A stretch of 64,000 nucleotides of DNA, taken from Ganoderma boninense (taxonomy: Eukaryota > Basidiomycota > Agaricomycetes > Polyporales > Polyporaceae). The stretch spans positions 3,348,001 to 3,412,000 of the forward strand of contig CM035311.1 of NCBI GenBank assembly GCA_002900995.3, written 5' to 3'. The notes beneath the pieces are model-generated. The model searched no databases, was not told the origin of the DNA, and worked only from the letters and a program-made list of their open reading frames with translations. Below are positions 21,586 to 33,252 of the stretch, piece after piece. The position numbers were made by a program, and so were the translations under genes. The stretch's first letter is position 1. Every line of letters starts with the position of its first letter.

Positions 21586-22845
21586 TCACCCCTCACGCTC
21601 GCCGCCCTCCGCCGCACCCATCTGTTCTGCAAACCGCTTCAGGGCCTCCTCAGGCGTGTTAGGCCCTACGCACGCAGCCAAGTTCCCGTTCGCCCCCTCC
21701 GCAATGCGCCCCGCCATCGCGCACATCCCCTCCTCGAACGCCGCCACCTTCTCCGCCACCGCCACCGCGTCTCCAAGCTTCCCCTCCTCCTGCAGAGCCG
21801 CGAGGGACAGCCCCAGCTCCAGCGCGTCAAGCAGCGCAAGGTTCGCCCCCGCGCCCGCGAACGGGCTCATAAGGTGCGCCGCGTCCCCGAGGAGGGTGAC
21901 CCCAGGGACGTGCATCCACTTGTGCCCAACAGGGAGGGTATAGAGAGCTCGGGGGTAGATTGCACGCTCGTCGCAGTACTCGATGAGCTTCAACATCCAG
22001 TCGGCCCACCCGACGAACTGCTCCTTGATGGCCGCCTTGGTCGCAGCGGGATCGGCCAAGGGGACGGCCCACGACTCGGGGCCGCGGTGCCAGGCGTACG
22101 TGCGGATACGGCCGTCGCCGTTCACCTGGGCGCCGAGCATGCGCGAGTCCTGCATCGCGAACGTCGTGCCGCGCCCGACATTGGCAACCGTGTCCGCAAG
22201 CTCGGACAGCTTCGTCGTCTCCGGCGCGAGCGAGATCTCAACGCCGTTCACCCCGAGGTACTCGGGCGTCGCGGGAGAGACGAGGGGGCGCACGCGTGAG
22301 TTCGCCCCGTCCGCCCCGACGAGGAAGTCGGCGGTCGTCGTGGTGCCGTTGGTGAAGGTGAGCTCGTGCTGGCCGGAAGTGCCGAGGGGGCGCACGGAGG
22401 TGAGGCCGTGGTCCCACTTGATGAGGTGAGGGGGGATGGCGTCGAGGAGGATCTGGCGGAGGACGGTGCGGTCGATCTCGGGGCGGAGGACTTCGCGGGT
22501 GCGTGGGGGACCGCCGTCCTCGCCCTCGCCCTCGCCTTCGCCCTCGCCGCCGTGCTTCATGTGGAGCTTTCCGGAGGCGTCGTAGACACGCATCTCGTCG
22601 CCTTCAGGGCGCGAGTTTTTGTCGAACTCGGCCTGCAGCCCGTTCTCCCGGAGTGCGCGCTGGCCGCTCTTCCACCCGAGGTCGAGGGTGCCGCCGAGGT
22701 GCGCGCGGGTTTCGACGCTGGCGTCGCGTTCGTAGACGGTCGCGGGAACGCCGCGACGGTAGAGCGTCAGGAGGAGAGCAAGCCCTGCGAGGCCGCCGCC
22801 GATGATGGCGATGCGGGGCTGGTTGGAAGTGGAGTCGGAGGACAT
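21586..22845 (-). CDS. FAD-dependent monooxygenase (group A flavoprotein), copy 2
   Basis: A single exon of 419 aa. I chose the start at 22845 (MSSDSTSNQPRIAII) because copy 1 has its ATG at the same place; the frame is open for 55 more codons upstream, but these cover the promoter and leader. The flavin motifs are intact (GGGLAGL, FLVGADGANSRVRP, LLGDAAHLMSPFAGAGAN). A Gly-Glu run encoded by a GAGGGC-type hexamer repeat lies at about 22525-22560 and is one hexamer shorter than in the copy at 41966-43231. A TATATA box is found about 120 bp upstream (near 22970). The gene is near-identical to that copy, consistent with recent duplication or gene conversion. Confidence 0.88.
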   Translation of the reverse strand: MSSDSTSNQPRIAIIGGGLAGLALLLTLYRRGVPATVYERDASVETRAHLGGTLDLGWKSGQRALRENGLQAEFDKNSRPEGDEMRVYDASGKLHMKHGGEGEGEGEGEDGGPPRTREVLRPEIDRTVLRQILLDAIPPHLIKWDHGLTSVRPLGTSGQHELTFTNGTTTTADFLVGADGANSRVRPLVSPATPEYLGVNGVEISLAPETTKLSELADTVANVGRGTTFAMQDSRMLGAQVNGDGRIRTYAWHRGPESWAVPLADPAATKAAIKEQFVGWADWMLKLIEYCDERAIYPRALYTLPVGHKWMHVPGVTLLGDAAHLMSPFAGAGANLALLDALELGLSLAALQEEGKLGDAVAVAEKVAAFEEGMCAMAGRIAEGANGNLAACVGPNTPEEALKRFAEQMGAAEGGEREG

Positions 22846-23439
22846 GTTTGGGAATTCAACTGTGATATGTGGTGAGTGAGAGCTGTTCGTGGCAGAGAAT
22901 ATGAGTGCGTACCAGATGAAGAGGTTTGGAGGTTGCTGTTGCTCGACGACGACAGCAGACCTATGGTATATATGCGACTTCTCGGAGTCTAGTATGGCCC
23001 GCGGCGGCATTGCACGAAGTGTACTCCATCACTGCAAACTCGATTGTCGTGAAGCGGATGGGGTACGTATGTCGTAGCCGGCACCAGGCGAGCTTCTAGC
23101 TCTTGACTCTCGTGGTTCCAGTGAGAGGTTAGGGAGCACTTGCACAGCATCTTACGTGTCCTGCGGCGCGAAGACGCGCAGACTACTTGGGCCGGCCAGG
23201 TTCGTCACGCATCATGGTCTATGCCGGCGGGTACGTACACCGCGGAACTCCCAATTGGGACATACAAGAAATCAAGAAGTTAACGGCCGCGGATCAGCAT
23301 GGTTTGGCGCATGATCTCGACAAACTTCGCTGGCACTACGGCTGCTGCGCCAGTGATCGATTGTCGTTCAAGTTCCTTCCACCCGGGACTGCTAGCTCTG
23401 AGCTCGTCCAGCGACATACCGTCGCTGGCACCGGTGCTA

Positions 23440-24010
23440 CGGTGGCACCGGGAGATCAGATAGATGCGGACTCCGTGCTCGTGGACGATGGGTTGATGGT
23501 ATGGGCAAACCAGCGGCGGGGTGAGTGGCCGTTCGGCTTGTGCGATGTGCAGCATTACAGCCAGGCTGGCTCGTGGGCACCGGGCGAGCCGCGTCTTCTT
23601 TGCTGTTCGTGTTCAGGCGGAGGTGATGGGGCGCGTGCTTCGCAGATGCTAGATGATGCGGGATTGTCAGTGCTCTGGCTGGTGCTGGGCTGGTGTAGTA
23701 CTCGAGTGCGTCACGGTCGGCGCGGGGGTTACGTATCCTTTTGTGGATATGGGTCGGTCGCCCTCATCTGGATAGCTGCAGTCGGTCTAGACCTTTGGGG
23801 CGCTGAAAGCTTCAGTAGTGAGTAGGTAGGTTGACGGTAGAATCGAAATGCGATCAAGCGCACCTCTAGTAACTGCGCTCGGACGTCGACTCGGCAGATG
23901 AAGGATTTTTGTTGGCCATTCCTCACTACCGCCGCCATGGATGGCCTTCCTTCTCGAGGTGCGCGGCCTCCCGGCAGGTCGGAATCATAGGATTCGTTGT
24001 AGCCTATTGT
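23440..24010 (+). pseudogene. 3' end fragment of a Zn2Cys6 transcription factor gene
   Basis: The segment reads DADSVLVDDGLMVWANQRR followed by GTGAGTGGCCGTTCGGCTTG, which matches the end of exon 15 and the start of the last intron of the gene at 34057-37983 (DFALMDDGLMAWADLPP, then GTGAGTGGCCGTTCGGCTTG). The homology goes on through the last exon position and into the 3' flank (23830-24010 against 38140-38330). Nothing of the rest of that gene is present. Confidence 0.7.
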
Positions 24011-24157
24011 AGCTCAGCGGCCCCAGGCCGAGCATCTGCGCATGCCCGCCTTGCGTCTCTTGTCCGAAGATTCGCCGGGCCTGCGAGGCTCGCTGAGACC
24101 GCTGGCTAGCCCCCATCGGCACTAATACGGCTGCGTCCTCCCCACTACATATTTACC

Positions 24158-24694
24158 TCAAGCTGGCATAAAGCAAGGAATCAAGGACCCGAGGTGCAAG
24201 ATCAGATTTTCATTGAGTTCAACAGGGCCGGCCGGCAGTCCCCAGCGGGAGGGAGAAGGGGGATTAAGATTGCTGTTGTTCGAGTGGTTGGACTGTCTTG
24301 AGCCGAGATGTGCTCTAGTATTGAGCATTCCGCCTGGATACGCAGAGGTACTGGCCGGCGTGAACAGCCTGGGAGAGCCCTGGTACCAAAGCTGGTAGTA
24401 TCTCCGGCCGTTAGCCTTTGCTTGCGGACCCGTCATTCTGAAGATGACGGGCGGGCATGCCTGGGTATCTAAGTGACGTATTAGCTTCTGAACCCAGGCA
24501 CGAGCTCCTTGACGGTAGTCACCAACTCGTCGAGCATCTCCCTGGGTGATGGACGTCGGAGAATGCATGCCATAGATCGAGGAACAGTGCACGAACGACA
24601 GGCATTCCGCGATGTGTATCCTGCAAGCCGACAGCCCGTCAATCGACTCTGGTGCGCAGTGAAGAACACTAACTTGTGCCGCAATTGTGCGCAA
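24158..24694 (-). CDS. Uncertain open reading frame
   Basis: An open frame of 178 codons with no recognised domain. It has Asn/Ser-rich (SNHSNNSNLN) and Pro-rich patches and no signal peptide. Nothing in the neighbourhood supports it, and in GC-rich DNA a frame of this length can arise by chance, so I list it only because it fills a gap of more than 1 kb. Confidence 0.15.
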   Translation of the reverse strand: MRTIAAQVSVLHCAPESIDGLSACRIHIAECLSFVHCSSIYGMHSPTSITQGDARRVGDYRQGARAWVQKLIRHLDTQACPPVIFRMTGPQAKANGRRYYQLWYQGSPRLFTPASTSAYPGGMLNTRAHLGSRQSNHSNNSNLNPPSPSRWGLPAGPVELNENLILHLGSLIPCFMPA

Positions 24695-24699
24695 AGACC

Positions 24700-25340
24700 T
24701 GAGCTAGCAGGCGTAGTAATAATCGGAATACGCCCTGTACAGTGCCCTTCGGGTTGTTTTTGATCGCTTTCGGCGGCCGACTACTTCATGACGTGGAGTC
24801 ACAACTATGTAAGATTTTAAAAACTCACAAATTTTATAGCAGTTATTTGAACAGTGGTTGTCCTTATCGTATGCAGCAAGAGCCCTAGTAGGCTACGGAC
24901 GTCAGACGAAGAGGAGAAGACTCAGAGAGATAATTAAATTATGTACCTTCTAATACCTTGCTTGACAAGAAGGAGGAGGAGGAAGAGTAGGCCCTAGGGC
25001 ATCATTTTTCGCTGTTTCCCCCGTCCCTCCGTGTAATGTTACGTAATATCCCCAGCAAAGAACAGGCGCCTAGAGTCAGAGTGTCTTCGACCTCGACGAC
25101 CACCATCTCCTCTTCCTCCTTCTCTTCACCTCGTCCTCTCTGATAGTATCTACCATGTCGGGTGACATTGGGCTGTAGGGAGAACCTTTCAGAGTGTCTA
25201 ACAATGGACAGGTGCGTTCTCTCATTTAGCTGAGTCGAGTTCAGCTATTCACAGTGTGCATAGGTATTAGGCGTTGATTGTGGGGAGTGGGGACCCTCAA
25301 CCGCAAGAGAAGAGTTCTTTGTCGTACGTCTCAATTCAGC
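24700..25340. other. Intergenic, with a diverged F-box upstream region
   Basis: Relatively AT-rich DNA with purine-rich (24960-24990) and pyrimidine-rich (25080-25140) tracts. The part from about 25090 resembles the F-box upstream regions at 18200 and 48050. No gene is seen. Confidence 0.4.
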
Positions 25341-25344
25341 AATT

Positions 25345-25600
25345 ATAAATGCCCCTGCCTGTCCTCCCTGAGGTCGCGTGACACGCTCGACGACGATACC
25401 CATTCCCTCTCGCTCTCCTGCAAAGCTTTGGAGTCCTGGACGCCAACGCCGATATCGCATTGGCCGTTCATTCGTTGCCCCTGGATGGTGTCGTGTCACT
25501 CAAATCGCGGACTCGAACCGCATACAGCTCCTGGTCCTGAGGCTCGTCAACCTCAAGTCCAGCAACAGCATACCCCGCTACTACGCATTCCTTTCCATCG
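25345..25600 (+). pseudogene. Decayed F-box-like gene fragment
   Basis: In broken frames the sequence gives pieces of the family: a start similar to LPEV, a DTLDDD-like stretch and VLDANADIALAVHSLPLDGVVSLKSR, comparable with ILDANPDIAPLVHSLTLEGVLAPQLR of the gene at 46523-47803. There are stops and frameshifts throughout, and no C-terminal half. Confidence 0.55.
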
Positions 25601-26128
25601 GCGCAATTGCGTAACCCCTGTAGTCTGGTACGAGCTCACCGTTTGCTCCATGCAAAGCGCTCTCCCTTGAGTAGCACGAGTAGCGGATGGTCTAGGGCTG
25701 CGCGGACGTGTGCACGACGCTCGTGAGGGCTCGAGCACAGGACGCGATGCCACCATTTCCTGCGTCTCGTTGTTAATGAGAAGATGAAGGCGAACCCGGG
25801 CATAGGCACCATTGGCCGTTGTATTTCGATCTCGAAGGAAGACTAGGTGGGCGGCGCAGGACACAATTCTGTGGTCGCGCATATCGAATGGAAATTGTGA
25901 GTCGATCTCCCTTTGCTTCATGTCTCCTCGTATTATTTCCCTGATGGTCGCGAGAGATAGAATCTGTCCTTCAGAGAAGTCGATTGTATCATACGTCTGT
26001 GTAGTAACTCTACTAGTACAGGATCCTAAGCTATGAAGATTGTCGCGCTCAACCCAAACAAATACAGTCTGCATACCACCGATCTTGAAACAACGCCGTC
26101 ATGCCATGCTTTCCATCCTGAGAAACGA
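25601..26128. other. Intergenic, no supported gene
   Basis: A minus-strand open frame of 173 codons (25553-26074) crosses this stretch. It has no recognised domain and overlaps the F-box fragment, so I do not call it. Confidence 0.4.
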
Positions 26129-26958
26129 TTAGACATAAGCTTGCACTTTTAGCCACGATGGTCTCCGAGAGATGTCTCTCCACCATCTAGTCAATGCGTC
26201 TAGGTTAGTGCTCTATATTCATTCGCACGGCCAGGTTTCCTGACCTGGCGATGTTTGGATACTCTTTGGTCCTGAGGTAGTTGAATCCCGCATCGTCAAC
26301 CAAGGAGCCGTAAAAGAGGTGGAATATATCAACAAGCGAAAACTCCTACAAGTTGCAAAAGTGAGTCCGGCGCAGCCGAGCGTCTCATGGTCGCGACTTA
26401 CATTGCCCGCCATATATTTCTGCTTGGACAGGATCGCTTCGTACCCTTCAAGCTTGGCTTCCAGGGCTGCGCGATAGTGATCCAGGATCTCCTCGCTGAC
26501 CACTCCCTCGTCGCCCCATAGGCTAATGCGCGCGCTACTAGTAAGCACAGCACTCCCCCTTCACGCCCGATGCCAGGAGAGAGTGCTTACTTTTTGAAGT
26601 GCTCCTCATGCACGAGCCCGTACGCCGCGCGGTCAAAGTTGTGCTCTTCGACGCTCGCCGCCTGCTCGAAGAGCGCCGTCTTGCGCACGTCCGCGGGGTC
26701 CGGGATCAGCTTCCCGATGCCGCCGTACTGGAGCGCGAGGTAGCGGCAGATCGCGCGGGACTCGTAGAGGACGAAGCCGTCGTCATCGATGTAGGGGACG
26801 AGCCCGAACGGCTGCTTCGCCTTGTAGGCGCGCGTTTTGTGCTCGCCGCGGAAGATGTCGACGACGATCACCTCGTACGGGACGCTGAGCTCCTCCAGCA
26901 CGCACTGGACGGTCTTCGTGCACGTGAGAGAGGGGAACCCGTAGAGTTTGAGGACCAT
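26129..26958 (-). CDS. Glutathione S-transferase
   Basis: Four exons, 26591-26958, 26402-26537, 26245-26345 and 26129-26186, join in phase to give 220 aa, the usual GST length. The N-terminal thioredoxin-like domain has LYGFPSLTCTKTV with the Ser/Thr/Cys active-site region, the cis-Pro segment FGLVPYIDDD and the glutathione-binding LYESRAI. The C-terminal helical domain has YEAILSKQKYMAGN, then FSLVDIFHLFYG and YPNIARWWRDISSRRPSW. The protein conjugates glutathione to electrophiles and resembles the phi/GTT2-like fungal group. Exon 2 has two adjacent acceptors (TAGTAG) that would change the protein by one residue. It lies near FAD monooxygenases, which fits a detoxification setting, though no shared promoter is visible. 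Confidence 0.88.
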
Positions 26959-29454
26959 GGCTCCGGGGTCGGGGTCAGGGTCAGGCGACGCGACGCGAGC
27001 GGGGACTGAGTGCGGTCGGAGGTCGGAAGAGGAGGTCGTGAGTGGCGGCCTGCACTGGCTGTTTTATCCCTGTGTGCTGACGAACCGCACGCGAAGAACA
27101 GACCTTACGTGTGCGGGTATCTGGACCCTCAGAAGGCGGCTGCCTTCCCATCGCGCTTCTCTGCCTGGACGCGCTGTCAAGAATAGGGAATCCGTGCACG
27201 GATCTGGGGCGCAGAGCACCCATTTCGAGCCGAGAGTTGGGTGAGACGGTCACATGGAAGCCAGATCGTAGAGCATATCTGATACGCCAATGCATTGTTT
27301 TAGACGAGACGGCCTTGGCCGGGATGCGGTGATTTCGTTGAGTGCCACCCATCCGTTCGTCCGTAACTCTGCCCTTACCATGCAACTGCCCTACCGTGGT
27401 AGCATGCCCCGACCACGCCGAAGTATCGACAAGCACTTACGGTACAGACGGGGACAGCTTCGGACCCGGTCTCGCGCCCAGGATGCTAGCGCGATGGGGA
27501 CCGCAGTGCATGAAAGCCTGCGGAGGGGCATCCAATGGAATCCGCACACATGCTGTGGCTGAGACGCGCGTGCGCGTCGAATGTCGGATGATGACGATAC
27601 CGATCCCGGGGCCAAGGTGAGTAGGATGCCGGTATCATCTAACGTTCTGACAATCTTCGACTTCCCAGATCAACGGTGACGTTATAAGGCAATTTCTCAG
27701 CGCTCAGCGCTCGCCGGCCACAGCGCCTTCTGCAGATGAATGCAGATTGCCCGTCGACATGGCCGCGGCGCACCGTTTGGCGTGTATAGCCTTGCAGCGC
27801 ATGATGGATCGGCGCACTGGACAGACGTAAGCCGGCAGGGTCAAGGTACGTGCTCCATGTGTATCGACATAGAATTGAATGTTTGGGAAATCAAAGAATG
27901 TCCAACCTCTGCTCTGCATTCCGCTACTATCAAATGCCACTGCAAGCTCGCTCGCAACCATCAGGACAGGCCGAACGTGAGTAATGTTCCTCGGACGTGC
28001 GCCGAACCGAAGTTGAACCCGTGGCATTTTGATTGTTCGTGGCACCGAAGTCGGTCAAGTAAACTTGAATATGACCCCTGTTCCAACATATCGTTCATAC
28101 ATTTTCCCGACAATACGTCCACAAGTTCACACACCGGAGCCGCCCCACGCAGGACTCTATGCGGAAAGAGCCCGGTCTTCTAGTCCCAACCGTCCACCGT
28201 CGCAGTCCGGTCGATAGCCCGGTCTCCCACGTCTATTGTGGCCAGCTTGCTTCGCAAATACCACCCGCCCTCGAGTCGCGCAGGCCATCATGTTCGAAGA
28301 CCGGAGATGAGCATTTTCACAGCCGGGAGCGCATCGCCCTTCCATGCACCCTGTCGTGTTCTATCGCGGGACGCCCGGCCGGAGTACCCTGGCAATTGAG
28401 TTGCCATCCAGGTGCTACGGATGCCGGTTTGGACCCTCGAGCTCCAAGATTTACACCGAGATGAGAGGGAGGGATCTGCGAGGTGGAGCGGTCGCCGACT
28501 CGCCACCTTCCGAGTACCTTGCTCTCGCGGAGGCGTGCGGTGCGATTCCGGGTCGTGCTCTTCCCGTCTTCGTCCGGACTGCAGCCCGCTGTACTTCCAC
28601 GCGCTTGCGAACGCCGTTCATGGCCGAAAACCATCCGGGAACGATCGAGAGGACCCTGCGATAAAGGTCACATGCCAGCTTCCATCCGGGATGAGGCTGC
28701 CCAGTTTCTATTTCGTGTTTCCTCTGACAGACTTCTTCGGGATATTGGGCCTTGCCGGCCCCCCCCCTGTCGGTACTCGTCACGGTACTGCTCCGCAATT
28801 AACTCGCCGTGTGCATTTTGGAAACCTATAAGTGACGGTTCGTATCCAGCCGGTTAAAGAGGGTGATTCTATCCTGGTGCATTTACATGTTCTGCAGGCC
28901 CTCCAGCTTCATAGAGCTACCGTCAAGTGTATGGCTGATACCCGCTTTGGAGCTGTGAAATGCGCAGAACGACCAAACATGGTGAGCCGCCAGAGACAAC
29001 CACCAGTATATTCGCCTATTTCACGCTCAAAGTAGAAAGCCCTGCAGTACTGGCAAAGTCTCGTTGGTGCCGATGTCGGGAAGCAAACGAGTATATCGAA
29101 CATGGATGGCGGAATAAAGTTCAGCACTGCCTCTATGTACCTCCTTCGCGTGGACCCACCCCAAGTTCAACTTTTCAATTTGATCTCGAACGCCAGCGAA
29201 CACCCTGCCGCCGTGGGCATTGCCTTGGGCCAAGCACTAGTATATTTACAGCAGGGCTCTCGGTCAAGGTGCCGATTTCGGGGAGTTGAGCGTAAGAGCT
29301 GATGAGTCATGCAGCGCTTCGGGAGCGCAGTCGACTTGGACTTCGACGTGTCCGCTCGAGTTTGCCTCTTCTGTCGCTGACACGTCGTTTTTTACTAGGG
29401 ATCCGGAAATCTCGCCATCCGAGTGCAAGTGGCCTGGTATAAGTATTCAATATC
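26959..29454. other. 2.5-kb region without a recognised gene
   Basis: Several open frames of 60-140 codons exist on both strands, but none shows a domain, a signal peptide or a consistent exon chain. The last few hundred bases (about 29290-29454) lead into the transcription factor gene and contain a TATAAG at 29438-29443, which probably serves as its TATA box. The rest may be promoter, non-coding transcript or decayed sequence; I cannot say which. Confidence 0.45.
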
Positions 29455-32400
29455 ATGTCATCGGAAGAAGAAGAGAGCGCCATCCCTGCCTTCAAGAAGC
29501 GCAAACTTCAGCGCGCATGCGACTATTGTCGACGCAAAAAGGGTAAGCACTGGTCAAGTTCATGCCGTTGCAGACCCTAACCAAACATCTTCAGTCAAAT
29601 GTAAGTTTCATTCCCCGAACTGGCAGAAGCTTGGTCGTCTTATGGAGACATACAAGGCGATGGATCGCAGATGCCCAACAACCGCTGCTCAAGATGCACG
29701 GCGCGTCGCACCGAGTGTACATATGTTGAGGGTGACGTACGCAATTTTTATTACGTCTTACCAGGGTGATTCTTAACGGCCCATCGTCCAGAACGTTCGG
29801 AATTACCACCGAAGGTTGGTGTCGTTCTACTTTGTCCCCTCCCGTATACGTGGTGGCGCTCTCCATGCCCACAGTAAACGAAGCCCACAGCTGAGGCGTG
29901 CGTGTGGATGCCGAGAGACGCCTCGGCCTTCACACGGGGATAGTCCATCGCCGCCGTCCATTGCATGTGAGACGGAACAATATTGTTTATTTCACCTGAG
30001 GAAGTACGCATGCCTTCAGCGTGATTGACGACACAAGTTACAGGTACGTCGAAGAACTCGAAAGTCGCCTCGAGCGCATGGAGACGCTCATGAGCAAGGT
30101 AAAGGGCATTCACATACCTAACCTCGATATAGCTCAATACAATGAGCTTCTAGATTTGTCCTGACGCGGACGTCGCCCATCGGCTCGATGTTCGCGAATC
30201 CGACAAAGATGCCGCTTCCGCTCCGGGTCTGTCGCCGGCATTCGAAGGCTCGCATGGCGGCGCGTCTCGCGTATCGGCCTTGATTCCCCCCTCGACGCTC
30301 GCCGTCACGCCCGCGACACTATTCCCGGCCTCTCCTGACCATCATCACCAAAGCGAGGAAGAGGATGGAGACATAGACAGGGAGATCGCTGAAGGGATCG
30401 GCAAGCTCTCTCTTGGCGCACATCCGTTCCGATATCATGGGAGGTCGAGCGGTATGGTATTCATACGGTCTACCATTGCCTTGAAAAATGAATTTACCGG
30501 ATCAACACCTAAGCCCCCAGGAGACAGACAGCACCCAGTGAGTCTAGCCAATCACCTTTGTGATCCCGGGTATTGTGTCTTAATGACACTTTCTCTCAGT
30601 GGGTGACAGCCTTGGTGGAAGACGCCTTGCCAGTGTTCGAAGAGAGCAGTTTCCCACCTCGCGATCTGATGGGTACGCTCGTGGACTTGTACTTCCGCCA
30701 CGAAAACTGCCACTACCCGCTCCTGCACGAGCCCACGTTCAAGAAATCCGTCGCGGCCGGGCAGCATCTGCGCAACGGCGGTTTCGGGGCGACCGTGCTG
30801 CTGGTGTGCGCGATCGGCTCGCGGTTCAGTCGCGACCCTCGCGTGCTTCTGCAGGGCTCGATCCATCACCACTCCGCTGGGTGGAAGTGGTTTACGCTTG
30901 TCGAGAGGGCGCGGAGGCTGTCGTTTGGACCTGCGAAGTTACACGACCTCCAAGTATACGCAGTACGTATTTCCAATAGATTGTCCTCGTGCACAGCGGC
31001 TCAAATGTCTGCGCTTGCTTTCGGTATAGCTCATGGCTATGTTCCTTGATGCAACCACCGTGCCCCAGGCGACCTGGTCGGTCATTGGCACAGGCGTCAG
31101 GGCTGCGCTTGAAGTCGGCGCGCACCGCAAGAAGATGTATGCTCCAACACCCAACGTCGAGGAGGAATTGTGGAGGCGCGCTTTCTGGTACGTCCTTCCA
31201 CGCTTCTCCCCTCTTCGCTATAAATTCCATTTTGATCTTCGATTCCTGTAGGACGTTGGTGCTGCTGGAATGGATTTCGAGCCACGCCTTCGGTCGCCCA
31301 TGCTCCATTCATGACGAAGAGTGAATCACACGTCTCCGAAATATCCTCCATCGCTGACAGTCGTCACAGTTTCGACGTTTCGCTGCCAACTGAGTGCGAC
31401 GACGAGTATTGGTTAACTTTGGACGGAGAACCGTTGTTTAAGCAACCACCTGGCAAGCCGTCCAAGGTGTCCAGCTTCGTCTGCATGCTCCGACTGTGCC
31501 AGGGACTGGCCTTAGCAAACCGAACGATTGTGAGGATAATCTCGCGAGCACTTGATTTCAGAGTTAATTCTTCTTCAGTTCACCACGAACAAGTCGAGGG
31601 CGCAACAAGGGGACTCCGACGAGCAATGGGTACAACGAATGGTAATCGAGCTTGATTCAGTGCTTAACAAATGGGCAGATTCGCTCCCTCATCATCGTAA
31701 GCCTCGCTTGTCTGTTTTCACCGCATTCGTCGCTCATTACGGCGCACATGTGGATATTCCCCTCACAGTGCGATGGAATCCGGAAGAGGAGAATGAGGTG
31801 TTCCTGACACAGGCTGCGACGCTCGCCACATGGCACCAGGGGCACCAAATCGCGGTCCATCGCTCCTTCATGTCTTCCCCAGGGAGTCGCGAGTCGCCCA
31901 TCTCGCTCCCTTCGACTATCATCTGCGCGAACGCCGCTCGAGCCTCTATCCAGATCGCAGAGGTTTTGCACAAGCGAAGAGGAAGCCTCACGCACAGAAA
32001 CACTGTGAGTGTGGTGCCGCACGATGATGTTTTGCTGACGCATTAACTCCCGATTATCATGCGGGAAGGGCATCGTATTCATGGCCGCGACGGTCTTGAT
32101 GGCGAACATGCTCGGCCTGAAACGGTCCGGTCGGACGGTTCATATGGAGAAGGATATTACGCTGGTGCGACGGACGGCTGAAATGCTCAGGTCGTCGCGA
32201 TACGAGTGGGTCCCTCCCTGTGTTACAGGGCGAGTGGCTCCTAAACTCTCGATTGCCATTCAGAACACACTATGCAGACTCCCTAGCGTTTGTGGATTGT
32301 CTGATTTCACCTATCTATATCGTCTCTAACGGACTGTCTAGAGATATTCTGTGCGATCTGATATCCGGCGTGACTCGGGCTGGGGCTATTTCTCGAGGGG

Positions 32401-33252
32401 CGAGGGTACAAGAGAATATTCCCAGCGCACCGATGAACGAGGAAGGTGCAGCCCAGCCGTCGTCTCCGGTTGCGATTTCGTTCGAACGGCGGCCACATGG
32501 ACGGCGCTCGGAGTCGGACGGTCCCCGCATCAGTGGACAACACACCGCCGTCGGCCTGAACAATGCCAGGGCTGGGCCCTCTCGCGCGCATCCAGGGGTG
32601 ACCCAGGGCAGACCTCTCATTCTTGACTCGTCGTTGTCCGACACCTCCTCTTTCACCATGTCTTTCCCGTCAACTGGACAGAAGCCTCCCACACCGGACT
32701 TCTCGTCCGTCGTTCAGTCGACGTCCCGCGGCCCCCAGGAGCACCTGGCTCCTTCCGCGTTCCCGCGTACCGGTGTCTACGATTTCTTCCCCATCCTCGA
32801 GCACGATCCTCTACAGCCTCGGTCCTCCAGCTCAACGTCGGCCAATACCAACCAGGGGACTGGAACGAGCCCAGGGGACGCTGGAGAGTGGATGTTCGGT
32901 CTAAAACCGCCTGGCCACCAGCCGTCAATGCCGGGGCCGTCCTTCCTCCCGCCCGCCTCTCAATCTGAGGGATCGGCCATTGACAACTTCCAGGCTAACG
33001 GCGGCTTCGGGGACGCGGCAATCATGCAGCTAGCGGTGCAGGGAGGAGACCAAGGCGACAACAGTGTTCCAGATTTCACGCTCATGGACGACACGCTGAC
33101 GATGTGGTCGAGCATGCCTCCGACCTTCGGGTGAGTTGATCAATATTCAGTCCGAGAGTTGGATTCAGACTTGCTCACTACCGCCATACCTCGGAAGGTG
33201 GAATGAGTGGGGCACGTCTTTTGCGAGTGCGAACGGCAACTCGGGAATGTAG
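29455..33252 (+). CDS. Zn2Cys6 transcription factor with fungal-specific TF domain, intact
   Basis: Sixteen exons join without a stop into 914 aa: 29455-29542, 29595-29600, 29657-29736, 29792-29814, 30044-30098, 30154-30537, 30600-30962, 31030-31187, 31252-31320, 31370-31529, 31579-31696, 31769-32004, 32069-32205, 32264-32287, 32342-33130 and 33198-33252. Cysteines 22, 25, 32, 42, 45 and 52 form the C-X2-C-X6-C-X9-C-X2-C-X6-C zinc cluster. A coiled-coil dimerisation stretch (YVEELESRLERMETLMSK) follows, then the middle homology domain (PF04082 type: YPLLHEPTF, GATVLLVCAIGSRFSRDPR, GVRAALEVGAHRKKM, FGRPCSIHDED). The C-terminal third is low-complexity and ends in an acidic/aromatic tail that may activate transcription. 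Exon 2 is only 6 nt. The protein is nuclear; its targets are unknown. Confidence 0.9.

Larger units (their letters stand above)
21430..24010. repeat. Left copy of an inverted duplication (monooxygenase + TF 3' end)
   Basis: This stretch is repeated in reverse complement at about 41000-43390. It covers the monooxygenase, its 5' region and a fragment of the 3' end of a Zn2Cys6 gene. The two copies of the monooxygenase are near-identical, but the 5' part (beyond about 23340) has diverged with several small insertions, so conservation is strongest over the coding region. Confidence 0.75.

Noticed and set aside
25553..26074. A 173-codon minus-strand frame
   Set aside because: It has no domain and overlaps a decayed F-box fragment on the other strand.
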